DNA of 64,000 nt. It comes from Cohnella ginsengisoli (lineage in GTDB: Bacteria > Bacillota > Bacilli > Paenibacillales > Paenibacillaceae). The notes under the pieces were generated by a model. The model made no database searches, had not been told where the DNA came from, and was given only the letters and a program-made list of their open reading frames with translations. Shown one piece after another: positions 40,351 to 49,903 of this stretch. The position numbers were made by a program, and so were the translations under genes. The stretch spans positions 1-64,000 of the forward strand of contig NZ_JAPDHZ010000008.1 in assembly GCF_029525555.1 (NCBI RefSeq), read 5' to 3'. Position 1 is the first letter of the stretch; each line of letters starts with the position of its first letter.

Positions 40351-41652
40351 TCATGTTTTCCAAGGAAATTCCGCGCCGATTCGGTCGGCTTCCTCGGGCT
40401 TCACCCGGCCGCCGTAGCGGGCCCTGCCGTAAAGCTCGCCTAGCGGCCCGGACATTCTCGCCAGCCACCCGCGGGATGCCGTCTCCGCCGCGCGTCCTGA
40501 GGGAGCTTCGTTCAACCCGCGCCACTTTTCGATCGCCCCGATCGTCTCGGACGGCGTCAGCGATTCCCGGTGTGCGTATCCTTCCTGGATCGCGTCTGCG
40601 AGAACTGCGGCATACAGGCTTCTGACCCGGTCCTCCGCGGACATCGCCGTCCATTCCTCGCGACGAAGCGCGCGTCTTGCCTTCGACCGATTCCGCGCGA
40701 ACAGTCTGCCCAGCAGCTTCTCCCCCTGAAGCAAGCTCTCGCGCTCTTCCGTGTAACCGAGATCTGTCTCGACCGGACGACGCCCTGCGAGAAGCCTGTC
40801 GTACCAAGCCGCAACGCGATCCACGATGCGCCGCCACCAGACGGCGTTTAGCAAATATCGCCGCGCCAGGCGATTGACGACGGCAAGCGCCAACAGCGCG
40901 AGCACGACGTAGAGCGCATATTCGAGCCAGATCCAGAACCGCCCCGTTCCTCCCTCCTGCGGCGGGAATACCGGCGGCGGCGCGGAAGGCTCAGGCTGGG
41001 GCGTCGGCTGGGGCGCGGGCTGGCCCGCCGGCACGAACGAGAGCAGCCAGCGGATGAGGCGCGCGACCTGCGGCCAGATCGGCAATCCCGCGAACGGGAG
41101 GAAGACCAGCACGACGATGATGCCCCACAACGCGAGATACCGCTTGCCCGCGACAGCGAGCCGTCTTGTAACCAAGCCTGCGTGTAGACCGGCTTCGGCC
41201 AGCGACTTGGCCTGCATAAAATAGAACGCCGCAGCCAGCCAAACGATGCCCGCCGAGAGCAGCAGCGGCTTCGCGTAGCCTGCGATGCCGAGCGGCGACG
41301 CGGCCGCGAGGACGATCGCGTGAAGACCGACAGCGACGGAGCAGCGAACGGTGCGCGCCCAGTCTAGCCGGGCGATCCACGACAAGATGCCGAGAGGCAG
41401 CAAAAGCCATAGCAGCCGCCAGTTTGCTGCGCATGCGGCGGCGGTTGATGCCGCGATCAGCGCGAGGTGAACGAGCGACGCCGGCAGTTTGCCGCGCAGC
41501 ATGGCTGGCAGCGCTCGCCCGATCGCCGCGCTCAGCCAGGCGAGAGCGATCCAGCCGACCTTAGGGAGGGCGAGACCGGCCTGCGCATGGAGCGCCAACA
41601 GAAGCGGGTAAAAGGCCAACGCGTCAGCCAAACTTCGGATGATGAGCTTCAT
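40351..41652 (-). CDS. DUF4129-type membrane protein
   Basis: 433 aa. Five to seven hydrophobic segments in residues ~1-215, an external or linker Pro-rich stretch (PAPQPTPQPEPSAPPPVFPP, ~225), one more membrane segment (~245-265), then a cytoplasmic helical domain with the DUF4129 end pattern (LGELYGRARYGG). It is the last gene of an operon with DUF58 and MoxR genes, overlapping DUF58 by 4 bp. Such clusters usually add a transglutaminase, absent here. Function unknown. Confidence 0.8.
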   Translation of the reverse strand: MKLIIRSLADALAFYPLLLALHAQAGLALPKVGWIALAWLSAAIGRALPAMLRGKLPASLVHLALIAASTAAACAANWRLLWLLLPLGILSWIARLDWARTVRCSVAVGLHAIVLAAASPLGIAGYAKPLLLSAGIVWLAAAFYFMQAKSLAEAGLHAGLVTRRLAVAGKRYLALWGIIVVLVFLPFAGLPIWPQVARLIRWLLSFVPAGQPAPQPTPQPEPSAPPPVFPPQEGGTGRFWIWLEYALYVVLALLALAVVNRLARRYLLNAVWWRRIVDRVAAWYDRLLAGRRPVETDLGYTEERESLLQGEKLLGRLFARNRSKARRALRREEWTAMSAEDRVRSLYAAVLADAIQEGYAHRESLTPSETIGAIEKWRGLNEAPSGRAAETASRGWLARMSGPLGELYGRARYGGRVKPEEADRIGAEFPWKT

Positions 41653-42770
41653 GACGCCCCTCCTGCCGCTTGGCGCGAAGATTGCCTATCCTTGTACAGC
41701 AACATGACTTCTACTCGATTACCCGCTTGTCGGAGCTGCCGCACGGCCAGCTCCTGCTTCGGCGTCAGGAAGGCGGTGATCAGCAGCAGATTCGCTCCGC
41801 GCATCCGTCCCTGGATCAGATCGCCTAACAGGTAGCCCAGTTCCAGCCGGACGACGGGCTCGAAGCCGGTCATCGCCTCGAGCAAGGCATGGAGCTGTCT
41901 GCGGCCTCGGGCAGGCTCGATCCGAAGAGGGACCGACTCGTCGCCCTGCACGCGGCCGTTGAAGATCACCCCTGCCCTGCCCCCGCTGTCGAGCGCCTGC
42001 TTGGCGACGGAAGCGGCGATGCTGACCGCTTCCTCGAACTGCTCGTGCGGGAGCCGCCTGTTCGTCGAAGCGTCGGCGAGCTCCGCGTTGAGCAGTACGG
42101 TCACGTCGCCGCCCACCATCGTCTCCCTGCGGTTGACGAGCAATTCGCCGGTTTTGGCGGTGGCGTTCCAATTCACCTGCTTCATGGCGTCCCCGCCCCG
42201 ATAGGCTCTGACGCCCGCCGTATGGTAGTGATCCTCGCGAAAAGCGTCCGGCGAGCTGAGCGCGCTGTGCATCCATTCGCGCGCCGTACGAGGGAGCTCC
42301 CTGGCGCCGAGCAGCTTCGGATACACGGTAACCGCACAGTCCGACTCGACCTGAAGCGCCCCGCTCGTCATGCCCAAAAGATCCCCATGCGTGATCGTCA
42401 GCGTCTGAATCCGATATCGCCCCCGCTGCAAGCAGGTCACCTCATGACGCCGCACGAGCTTCGTATAGGGCCCTAGCGTGAACAAGCTCGCATGGTTTTG
42501 CAAGGTCTGGCCGACGCTCACCGCAAGATCCGACGTCTCCTTGCCGAATCTCAGCGCGGCAGGCATCTGCGTCTCGGCCCGCAGCCACGGGATCGGCAGC
42601 CACTTGGCATTGACGAGCCGCTCCTCCAGCCAGATTTTGTCCCCGGCGAACGCACGAGGCACGCTGAACCTGCGTTCGTAACGGATTTTGCGGAGCCCGC
42701 TCCAACCGAACAGCATCCGCTGCGCCATCGCGAGGACGGCGACAACGACGAGCAGCTTAATGATCGGCAT
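41649..42770 (-). CDS. DUF58 domain protein
   Basis: 373 aa. One or two N-terminal membrane segments (~5-22). The DUF58 block is around FREDHYHTAGVRAYRGGDA and KQVNWNATAKTGELLVN (~175-215). A von Willebrand A-like C-terminal fold follows (VTVLLNAEL as a degenerate MIDAS-type strand). DUF58 proteins work with MoxR ATPases, perhaps as chaperone partners in metal-cofactor or complex assembly. It overlaps the next gene. Confidence 0.9.
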   Translation of the reverse strand: MPIIKLLVVVAVLAMAQRMLFGWSGLRKIRYERRFSVPRAFAGDKIWLEERLVNAKWLPIPWLRAETQMPAALRFGKETSDLAVSVGQTLQNHASLFTLGPYTKLVRRHEVTCLQRGRYRIQTLTITHGDLLGMTSGALQVESDCAVTVYPKLLGARELPRTAREWMHSALSSPDAFREDHYHTAGVRAYRGGDAMKQVNWNATAKTGELLVNRRETMVGGDVTVLLNAELADASTNRRLPHEQFEEAVSIAASVAKQALDSGGRAGVIFNGRVQGDESVPLRIEPARGRRQLHALLEAMTGFEPVVRLELGYLLGDLIQGRMRGANLLLITAFLTPKQELAVRQLRQAGNRVEVMLLYKDRQSSRQAAGGAS

Positions 42771-42773
42771 GAT

Positions 42774-43737
42774 CTATGCGTATACCGCATCCTGCTCGGC
42801 AGGCACCGCGGTCTTGTTCACGATCTCGCGCACGATCGCTTCGGCCCGGCCGCTGCCCGCCAGCGGATCGTGAAGGACCAGCCGATGGGCGAGCACGGGA
42901 ACGGCCAGTGCCTTAACGTCCTCGGGCAGCACGAAGTCGCGCCCGCGAAGCAGCGCCCTCGCCTGTGCGGCGCGCATGAACTGAAGGCTCGCGCGCGGGC
43001 TCGCGCCGACGGCCGTATCTTCGCTGTCCCGCGTGGCGGAGACGATCGCGAGCATATAATGCAGCACGTCGTCATGGCAGCGCACATGTTGGAGCGCTCC
43101 CTGAAGCTGCACGACTTCTTCCAGCGCGAGGACCGGCTCGGCCGACGCCAACGGATCGCCGCCCATGAACCGACGCAGGATTTCCGCTTCCTCCCCGGCG
43201 GCGGGATAGCCCATCGGGATTCGCAGCATGAAGCGGTCGAGTTGCGCCTCGGGGGAGCGGGAACGTGCCGTGGCTTTCAACCGGGTTTTGCGTGGCGATG
43301 ACGAGGAAAGGCCGCTCGAGCGGATAGGTCTCGCCGTCGATCGTCACCTGGCGTTCCTCCATGCTCTCCAGAAGGCTCGATTGCGTGCGCGGCGTCGCCC
43401 GGTTCAGCTCGTCGGCCAGGAGAATATTCGTGAAGACCGGCCCTTTTCTAAGTTCGAAGACGCCTGCTCGCTGATTGTAAAAGTTAATGCCCGACACGTC
43501 CGAAGGCAGAAGGTCCGCCGTGAACTGGATACGCTTGAACGCGCAGCCAAGCGATCGGGCGAGCGATTTGGCGAGCAGCGTCTTGCCTGTGCCAGGCACG
43601 TCCTCCAGAATGATATGACCGGAAGCCAGCAGCGCGATGAGCGCATAATCCGCGGCGTCCGGCTTGCCGACGACGATCGCGGCGATCTGATCCAATACGC
43701 GGCGCGTCTTGCCCCGTACGTCTTCCAGATGAACCAT
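42774..43737 (-). CDS. MoxR-family AAA ATPase, one-base frameshift
   Basis: ~320 aa. Walker A (EDVPGTGKTLLAKS, ~46-59), Walker B (NILLADELNRA), sensor 1 (VIATQNPVE). The lid domain follows the shift. The site is five G at 43251-43255. With four, it reads GTFPLPEAQLDRFMLRI. AGGAGG lies 9 bp before ATG 43737. It leads the DUF58-DUF4129 operon and probably remodels a partner protein using ATP. Confidence 0.92.
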
Positions 43738-43982
43738 GGATAAGAGCCTCCTCTTTCTCAAACGCTTTCAATTCCAGCTACCTTCCATATTACAGAGGCG
43801 GGCGCGGAATAACAATCAGCGTGAGGCGTAGGCGAAGGCGGGCTTGCCAAACAGGAAGTGTGAAAGGTGCGGTTGGGGAAGCGACGGCGGCCTGCTGCAA
43901 GCGAGAAAAGCGCGGTTGCAGTAGCTGGGGAAGCGGCGGCGAGGTCTGTAGGCGCGGAAAACAACGCTACTGCGGTGGCGGA

Positions 43983-44080
43983 CTGCTGTAACAGCAGTTT
44001 CTGCGGCTACAGTGGCGGCTGACGCGACCTGGGCTGCTGTAACAGCAGTTTCTACGGTTACAGCGGCGTCGGACGCAACA
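43983..44080. repeat. Two 51-bp direct repeats with a CTGCTGTAACAGCAG palindrome
   Basis: Units at 43983 and 44034 share CTGCTGTAACAGCAG, a 7-bp-arm palindrome, then TTTCT.CGG.TACAG.GGCG. The surrounding 43738-44137 (GGCGG- and GCAGT-rich) shows no believable gene. A shorter CGTTGC-rich inverted repeat lies at 44101-44140. Confidence 0.75.
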
Positions 44081-44137
44081 ACGAGAGCAATAGCCGCGGA
44101 ATGCAACGTTGCTGCGTTGCCGACGACGGCAACGCAG

Positions 44138-44178
44138 CAAAAAAAAGACCGCCTCCCCTAGCAAGGGGAAGCGGCCTC
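44138..44178 (-). terminator. Terminator of the siderophore ATPase gene
   Basis: Minus strand GGCCGCTTCCCC-TTGCTA-GGGGAGGCGGTC followed by eight T, 14 bp after the stop. Confidence 0.9.
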
Positions 44179-44191
44179 CAACAACCTACTG

Positions 44192-45052
44192 CTATACGAC
44201 CGCAGCCGTCAAGCGGCCTTCTTCGCGAACCGCGGCCGATTGGCTTGCTGCCGGCGCTTGGCCGATGCCTTCGGCCAAACCGTACGGCAGGCAGAGCGGC
44301 GCGCCCGTGCGCGGATCCGGGATCACGTCGGCGTCGATGCCGAACACGTCGCGCAGCATATCCGGCGTCATGACGGCCTCGGGATGACCTTCGTAGAGCA
44401 CCGTGCCGCGCTTCAGCGCGACGAGATGCTGGGAGAAGCGCGCCGCATGGTTGAGATCGTGCACGACCATGATAATGGTGCGCTTTTGCTCGCGGTTCAG
44501 CTTTTCAAGCAGGCTCATGACTTCGATCTGGTGCGCCATGTCGAGGAACGTCGTTGGTTCGTCGAGCAGCAGCACTTCGGTGCCCTGCGCGAGCGCCATC
44601 GCGATCCAGGCGCGCTGACGCTGGCCGCCGGAGAGCTGGTCGACGGCGCGGTCGTGGAATTCGCCCATGCCGGTCGCTTGCAGCGCCCAGTCGATCATCC
44701 GGTTGTCCTCGGCGGACAATGCGCCGAAGCCGCGCTGGTGCGGGTAGCGTCCGAACGAGATCAGCTCCCGTACCGTCAGCCCCTCCGGCGACGTCGGATT
44801 CTGCGGCAGGATGGCGAGCTGCTTTGCCACTTCCTTGGTCGGCTGGCGGTGGATTTGCTTGCCGTCCAGATACACGCCGCCACTCTGCGGACTCAAGATG
44901 CGCGCGAGCGACTTCAGGATCGTGGACTTGCCGGACCCGTTCGCGCCTACCAGGGAAGTGATCTTGCCGTCGGGCACGGAAAGATTCAGATTCTCCACAA
45001 TACGCCGGCTGCCATAGGCGAGAGTCAGCTGATTCGTGCTTAACCGCGACAT
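44192..45052 (-). CDS. Iron-siderophore ABC transporter ATP-binding protein, Fur-regulated
   Basis: 286 aa, FecE/FhuC/YusV type. Walker A (GANGSGKST, ~36-44), Q loop (LPQN), signature LSGGQRQR, Walker B (EVLLLDEPTTFLD), switch His (VVHDLNHAAR). The tail past ~255 is a short Ala-rich extension. No permease or binding protein is adjacent, so it may serve several uptake systems, as YusV does. Two Fur-type boxes cover the promoter. Confidence 0.92.
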   Translation of the reverse strand: MSRLSTNQLTLAYGSRRIVENLNLSVPDGKITSLVGANGSGKSTILKSLARILSPQSGGVYLDGKQIHRQPTKEVAKQLAILPQNPTSPEGLTVRELISFGRYPHQRGFGALSAEDNRMIDWALQATGMGEFHDRAVDQLSGGQRQRAWIAMALAQGTEVLLLDEPTTFLDMAHQIEVMSLLEKLNREQKRTIIMVVHDLNHAARFSQHLVALKRGTVLYEGHPEAVMTPDMLRDVFGIDADVIPDPRTGAPLCLPYGLAEGIGQAPAASQSAAVREEGRLTAAVV

Positions 45053-45097
45053 ATCTTCACTCCTCCGGCGAACGGGTTCGCCTTTATGTTAGGTATG

Positions 45098-45160
45098 TGA
45101 TAATCGTTATCATTATCAATTCACAATAAGAATGATAATGGTTCTCAACCCGGAAGTCAA
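45098..45160 (-). promoter_or_regulatory. Promoter with two Fur boxes
   Basis: Minus-strand TTGACT (45160-45155), 17-bp spacer, TATCAT (45137-45132). Box 1, TGATAATCGTTATCATTATC (45098-45117), is close to the GATAATGATAATCATTATC consensus and lies just past the start of transcription. Box 2 (GAATGATAATGGTTCTC, 45130) overlaps the -10. Strong repression by iron-loaded Fur is expected. The -35 overlaps the stop of the deacetylase gene. Confidence 0.88.
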
Positions 45161-45965
45161 CGATTTACCATATTTGTTTTCGAATTTTTTAAATGCAGCA
45201 TCTCCGATACGGTCACGAACCGGTAACCCTCCTCCGTCAGCTTCGGCAGAATCACGCGAAGCGCGTCGATGGTCTGCGTCTTGCCGCTCACGTAGTCATG
45301 CAGCAGGACGATGTCGCCGCTGCGCACGTCGCCCAGAATTCCTTTGACGATATGGTTCACGCCGGGACGCGCCCAATCGTCCGTCGGATGATGCCACGAC
45401 CAGAGCACGGTCATGAGCCCTTCTTCGCGGCCGACCGTTAGCACCCGCGAATTAAAAAAAACCTTCCGGCGGCCGAAAAAAGGACCGGCTCGGCGCCGGC
45501 GGCCATGCCGATGCTCTTTTGGGCCATCGCGATCTCGCCGCGAATCTGCGCATCCGTGCAGTGCAACAGCATTCGGTGCGAATATGTATGGTTCGCGACC
45601 TCGTGGCCTTCCATTGCTTCCCGCCGCACGATGCCGGGGTATTGCTCCGCTTTTTTGCCCGTGATAAAAAACGTCGCGCGCGCCCCGTACGTCGCGAGCA
45701 GGTCCAGAATCGCAGGCGTGTCCGCCGGATCGGGACCGTCGTCGAACGTTAGCGCGATAAACTTCCCCTCCAGCGGCACCTCCCAGATCGCCTCGCCTCT
45801 GGATTCATAGTACGCCCTGCCTTTGAAGGCCGGCGCGTATCCCACCGCGTCCGCAGTGCCGCCGCGATCGGCTGCGAGCATGACGGGCGCAGCGAACAAG
45901 ATAGCAACAACGACTGTTTTTATCGCGAAACGGCGAATGATAGCCGAGGCCTTTCCATGCCGCAT
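45157..45965 (-). CDS. Polysaccharide deacetylase, two one-base frameshifts
   Basis: ~268 aa repaired. Signal/anchor segment (TVVVAILFAAPVMLAA, ~16-31), then a NodB domain. The metal and catalytic motifs are TFDDGPD (~73-79) and HEVANHTYSHR. The RPPEG motif is restored across the two shift sites: six A at 45476-45481 and eight A at 45454-45461. The last part (VLLHDYVSGKTQTIDALRVI) holds the catalytic His-Asp. Probable substrate: peptidoglycan or another N-acetylated glycan at the cell surface. Two errors so close together leave some chance of a true pseudogene. Confidence 0.83.
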
Positions 45966-46039
45966 ATCTTTGCCCCTTTCTATTGAAGAAGGAGTCCCGG
46001 GCGCGCCGGAACTCCCTTCCTTGAACCGTGTCGGCGATC

Positions 46040-46246
46040 CTAAAATCCTTTGTACTGCGGCTCTTCCTGCTCCAGCTGCTGAACGCGCTGCTCGACCTGG
46101 TCGACGATCTGCTGGGTTTGCGCAGCCGCGTCGGTGAAGAGCTGCTTGGCTTGCTGGTTCTGCGTGCCGATCGCGAATTGCTCCAGGCTCGCTTGAGCGC
46201 TCTTGAGCGATGCGACGGTGGTTTTTACTTGGGATGCTACGGTCAT
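46040..46246 (-). CDS. DUF1657 protein of a spoVA(2mob)-like cluster
   Basis: 68 aa, helical (TVASQVKTTVASLKSAQASL; FAIGTQNQQAKQLFTDAAAQ). DUF1657 proteins accompany SpoVA genes, including the spoVA(2mob) operon that raises spore heat resistance in some Bacillus strains. Here it faces away from spoVAC across a ~195-bp gap. The start at 46246 is the ATG nearest the GAGGCG site. Likely forespore-expressed, by analogy. Confidence 0.82.
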   Translation of the reverse strand: MTVASQVKTTVASLKSAQASLEQFAIGTQNQQAKQLFTDAAAQTQQIVDQVEQRVQQLEQEEPQYKGF

Positions 46247-46441
46247 GTATGCACGCCTCTTTCTCTTCGGTAATGTTCCCCGCAGAGGGACCCGTCTACT
46301 TTGCCCGTCTTCGGCGCACTTCACAACTGTAAACATCTGGTCGATGCACAGTCGCCTGTTCCGTGCGGGTAAAAATCGCGCCGGCGAGGCATCCTCAACT
46401 TATATTGCCCGTCATTTGCACGAAAGTAGGAGGCGAACGCC

Positions 46442-46916
46442 ATGGCGAACAACAAAATCAAAAAAGCTGACGCCCGTCCAGCAAGAATACCGCCAGCTTG
46501 CATTGAAACGGCAGCCCGCGCGTCCCGTCGCGCTCAACTGTCTGCGCGCCTTTGTCGCGGGCGGTCTCATCTGCACGCTCGGCCAAGGCATCCAGGAAGC
46601 GTTCATGCACTTCGCGGACATGACGCTAAAGGAAGCGGCCGCCCCGACGGTCGCCGTCCTGATCGCGATCTCGGTCGTGCTCACCGCGGCAGGCGTCTAC
46701 GACAAGCTCGGGCAATGGGCCGGCGCCGGTTCGGCCGTCCCCGTGACGGGCTTCGCGAACGCGATGTCATCGGCCGCCATCGAGCACCGCAGCGAAGGCC
46801 TCGTGCTCGGCACCGGCGCGAATATGTTCAAGCTCGCGGGCTCCGTCATCGTGTTCGGCACCGTGGCCGCGTTCATCATCGCGCTCTTGCGATTTATTTT
46901 CGGATATGGAGGGTGA
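46442..46916 (+). CDS. spoVAC: Stage V sporulation protein SpoVAC, one-base frameshift
   Basis: ~157 aa integral membrane protein, part of the channel that moves dipicolinic acid into and out of the spore core. Four hydrophobic segments and the strongly conserved VPVTGFANAMSSAAIEHRSE loop. The shift is six A at 46460-46465. With five, the start reads MANNKIKKLTPVQQEYRQ. It is 4 bp from spoVAD. A longer upstream frame from 46203 is rejected because it runs through the intergenic region without a ribosome site. Confidence 0.92.
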
Positions 46917-46920
46917 ACGA

Positions 46921-47958
46921 ATGACGATCCTGAAGGGACATCAGAGCTGGCTGTTCCGCGACAAGCCCGTCCTTTTAACGTCCGGCACCGTGGTCGGCCC
47001 GTTCGAAGGGCGCGGTCCGCTCGCCAACGACTTCGATATCGTGCACGACGACTCGCTGGTCGGCCAGGACAGCTGGGAAAAGGCGGAGCGCACGTACCTG
47101 GAGGAAGCGGCCAAGATCGCGCTGCAAAAGGCGGGCATGACGCAGGACCAGATCAGCTTCTATATCGGCGGGGACCTGATGAACCAGATTACGAGCAGCA
47201 GCTACGCGGCGCGCACGCTGGCGATGCCCTATATCGGCATGTTCGGCGCCTGCTCCACCTCGATGGAGAGCCTCGCGATCGCTTCTTATCTCATCTCGAC
47301 GGGCGGCGCCAAGCATGCGTTGGCCGGCACCTGCAGCCATAATTCGTCCGCCGAAAAGCAATTCCGCTATCCGACCGAATACGGCTCCCAGAAGCCGCCT
47401 TATGCCCAGTACACGGTGACCGGCGCAGGCGCCGTACTCGTCGCGAGCGAAGGCGACGGTCCGCGTGTGGCCGCCGCCACGATCGGCCGCGTCGTCGACA
47501 TGGGGATCACGGATCCGTTCAACATGGGCGCCGCGATGGCGCCTGCCGCGGTCGATACGATCATCTCGCACTTCCGCGATCTCGGCGTCGGTCCGGACCA
47601 CTACGACCTTATCGTGACGGGCGACCTGGCGAAGGTCGGCTACGAGCTCGCGAGCGACCTGTTCCACAAGCATCGCATCCCGATGCACAAGACGCGCTTC
47701 CGCGATTGCGGCATGATGATTTACGATTACGACAAACAAATGGTGCAGGCCGGCGGCAGCGGATGCGGATGCTCCGCGGTCGTGACCTACGGCCACCTGC
47801 TGAAGAAGCTGCGCGAAGGCGAGTTGCGCCGGATCCTCGTCGTCGCGACGGGGGCGCTCATGTCGCCGCTGGCGCTGCAGCAAAGCGAGTCGATCCCCGG
47901 CATCGCCCACGCAGTCGCGCTGGAGGCGCCGGATTCCATTTTGGAGAAAGAGGGTTAA
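46921..47958 (+). CDS. spoVAD: Stage V sporulation protein SpoVAD
   Basis: 345 aa, thiolase-like fold that binds dipicolinic acid and loads it into the SpoVA channel. Landmarks: VVGPFEGRGPLANDFDI, MFGACSTSMESLAIAS, GTCSHNSSAEKQFRYPTEYG and C-terminal CGCSAVVTYGHLLKKL. In frame and full length. SpoVAEb is expected next but is absent; the DUF421 gene follows 4 bp later. Confidence 0.96.
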   Translation: MTILKGHQSWLFRDKPVLLTSGTVVGPFEGRGPLANDFDIVHDDSLVGQDSWEKAERTYLEEAAKIALQKAGMTQDQISFYIGGDLMNQITSSSYAARTLAMPYIGMFGACSTSMESLAIASYLISTGGAKHALAGTCSHNSSAEKQFRYPTEYGSQKPPYAQYTVTGAGAVLVASEGDGPRVAAATIGRVVDMGITDPFNMGAAMAPAAVDTIISHFRDLGVGPDHYDLIVTGDLAKVGYELASDLFHKHRIPMHKTRFRDCGMMIYDYDKQMVQAGGSGCGCSAVVTYGHLLKKLREGELRRILVVATGALMSPLALQQSESIPGIAHAVALEAPDSILEKEG

Positions 47959-47962
47959 CGTC

Positions 47963-48824
47963 ATGCCCATGTGGGGCCAAATCATATTCCGCTCGCTAGG
48001 CGCGCTGATCATCCTGTTCGTCATGGCCCGGCTGCTCGGCAAAAAGCAGATCTCGCAGCTTACTTTTTTCGAGTATATATTGGGCATCACGCTCGGGGAA
48101 CTGGCAGGCTTTATTTCCACCGATATGGAGGCCCATTATTCGCACGGGCTCATCGCGCTGGCCGTCTGGTTCGCCGTGCCTTTTACGCTGGAGTATATAT
48201 CCATGAAAAGCATTCGGCTGCGCCACCTGCTCGAGGGACGCGGCAGGGTCGTCATCAAAGAAGGCAAAGTAATGGAGGACAATCTAAAGAAGGAGCGTCT
48301 CACGACGGACGAGCTGATGGAGCAGCTGCGCGGCAAAAGCGCCTTCAACCTGGCCGACGTCGAGTTTGCGGTCATGGAGACAAGCGGCGAGCTTAGTGTC
48401 CTGCTCAAAAAAGGAGAAGCAGCCGCTCACGCCGAGCGATATGGGCATGCCGAAGGTGCATGAAGTCGAGCCGCAGGTCGTCATCATGGACGGCAAGATG
48501 ATGAACGAGCCGCTCGCCACCGCAGGTCTCAGTCCGGGGTGGCTGGCGACCGAGCTGGAGAAGATCGGCGTTACCGTAGACAATGTGTTTCTGGGGCAAG
48601 TGGATGCATACCAGCAGCTGTACGTCGACTTGTATGACGACAAGCTTCAGGTGCCCGCGCCGCAGGGCAAGGCGCTGCTACTCGCCAACCTGAAAAAGCT
48701 CGAGGCGGATCTGGAATTGTTCGCCGTGTCGACGAAGGACGCGGAGGCGAAAGCCATGTATACGCGAACGTCCGCCGCGATGGCACAGGTCATCTCGGAT
48801 CTGAAGCCGATGCTGCAGGGGTGA
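47963..48824 (+). CDS. DUF421 membrane protein with C-terminal DUF1657-like domain, one-base frameshift
   Basis: ~286 aa. Three membrane segments in ~1-80 (SLGALIILFVMARLLGKKQI...), DUF421/YetF cytoplasmic domain (GRGRVVIKEGKVMEDNLKKE; FNLADVEFAVMETSGELSVL), then after ~220 a helical end (LFAVSTKDAEAKAMYTRTSA) that resembles the DUF1657 gene at 46 kb. The shift is six A at 48417-48422. The same gene order occurs in spoVA(2mob) operons, where these proteins affect spore wet-heat resistance. Confidence 0.87.
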
Positions 48825-48843
48825 TGCGGCGGGAACGAGCCTT

Positions 48844-49848
48844 TCAATAAATGCGGCTGACGATCTCCTCGAACGCGGGCTCCTCGACGTGCACGTCCGC
48901 GATATCGCCCCATGCGGACAGCAGTCGCAGCACCTCCATGACACCGATCCGCTCGCGATTGAAGCTGACCTCCGCCTCTCGTTCAAGCACGTTTACCATT
49001 CGGACCTCGCCAGAGGCGGCCGACAGGCCGTCTCCGATTCGCATGCCCGGCGCGAGGCTCGTTGCCCCGGCATACGTCACGCGCACGGTCGTCGGCAGCC
49101 CGATCCGCTCCCGGAGCTTATCCAGCTCGCCGTCGTAGAGCAGCTCCCCGCGGCTGATCACGATGACCCGCCTGCACAGCGTCTCGATATCGTCCATATC
49201 GTGCGTCGTGAGCAGCACCGTTTTGCCGAATTGATCGTTAAGCAGCCTAAGGTGGTCCCGAATCTGCCGCTTGGCCGCGGCATCCATGCCGATCGTCGGT
49301 TCGTCCAGCACCAGCAGCTCCGGATCGTGCAGCAGCGCCGCCGCCAGATCGCCCCGCATCCGTTGCCCGAGCGACAGCCGGCGGACCGGCGTATCCCAGA
49401 AATCCCGCAGCTGCAGCACTTCCTCCAGCTTCGCCAGCTGCCGCTCCTTCTCCGCGGCGCCGAGCCGGAACATCGCCGCCAAAATGTCGAAGCTGTCCTT
49501 GAGCGGCAGATCCCACCACAGCTGCGACCGCTGGCCGAATACGACGCCGATGCGCCTTGCCACGCGCCGCCTGTCCCGCTGCGGGCTGAGCCCGCCGATC
49601 CGGACTTCGCCCGCGCTTGGGTGCAGGATCCCGCACAGCATCTTGATCGTCGTGGACTTGCCAGCCCCGTTGGGACCGATGAAGCCGACGAACTCGCCCT
49701 CTCCGATTCGCATATCGAGCGCCTTCACCGCCGTCACGATCTTGCGCTCGCGGGAGAACAAGGTCCGTACCGCTTTAAGCCTGCCTTCCTTAGGCAGCGT
49801 CGTCTCGAACGTTTTGCCGAGCCCCTTGGCTTCCAGCATCGTTTTCAT
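48844..49848 (-). CDS. ABC-2 type exporter ATP-binding protein
   Basis: 334 aa. Start 49848 (MKTMLEAKGLGKTFE), GGAGGG upstream. Walker A (GPNGAGKSTTIKML), Q loop in FGQRSQLWWDLP, signature LSLGQRMRGDLAAALLH, Walker B (LLVLDEPTIGMD), switch His (TTHDMDD). A ~80-residue C-terminal domain follows. It matches the COG4586 group that works with two non-identical permeases, here the next two genes. Substrate unknown. Confidence 0.9.
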   Translation of the reverse strand: MKTMLEAKGLGKTFETTLPKEGRLKAVRTLFSRERKIVTAVKALDMRIGEGEFVGFIGPNGAGKSTTIKMLCGILHPSAGEVRIGGLSPQRDRRRVARRIGVVFGQRSQLWWDLPLKDSFDILAAMFRLGAAEKERQLAKLEEVLQLRDFWDTPVRRLSLGQRMRGDLAAALLHDPELLVLDEPTIGMDAAAKRQIRDHLRLLNDQFGKTVLLTTHDMDDIETLCRRVIVISRGELLYDGELDKLRERIGLPTTVRVTYAGATSLAPGMRIGDGLSAASGEVRMVNVLEREAEVSFNRERIGVMEVLRLLSAWGDIADVHVEEPAFEEIVSRIY

Positions 49849-49903
49849 GCCGATCCCTCCTACATCTAATTTTGCCGAACAACATCGAAGCATCTTCAAC
49901 CAG

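Noticed and set aside
45157..45965. Polysaccharide deacetylase as a decayed pseudogene
   Set aside because: Both lesions are surplus bases in A6 and A8 runs, and repair restores the RPPEG motif and all catalytic residues. It is kept as a probable functional gene with reduced confidence.
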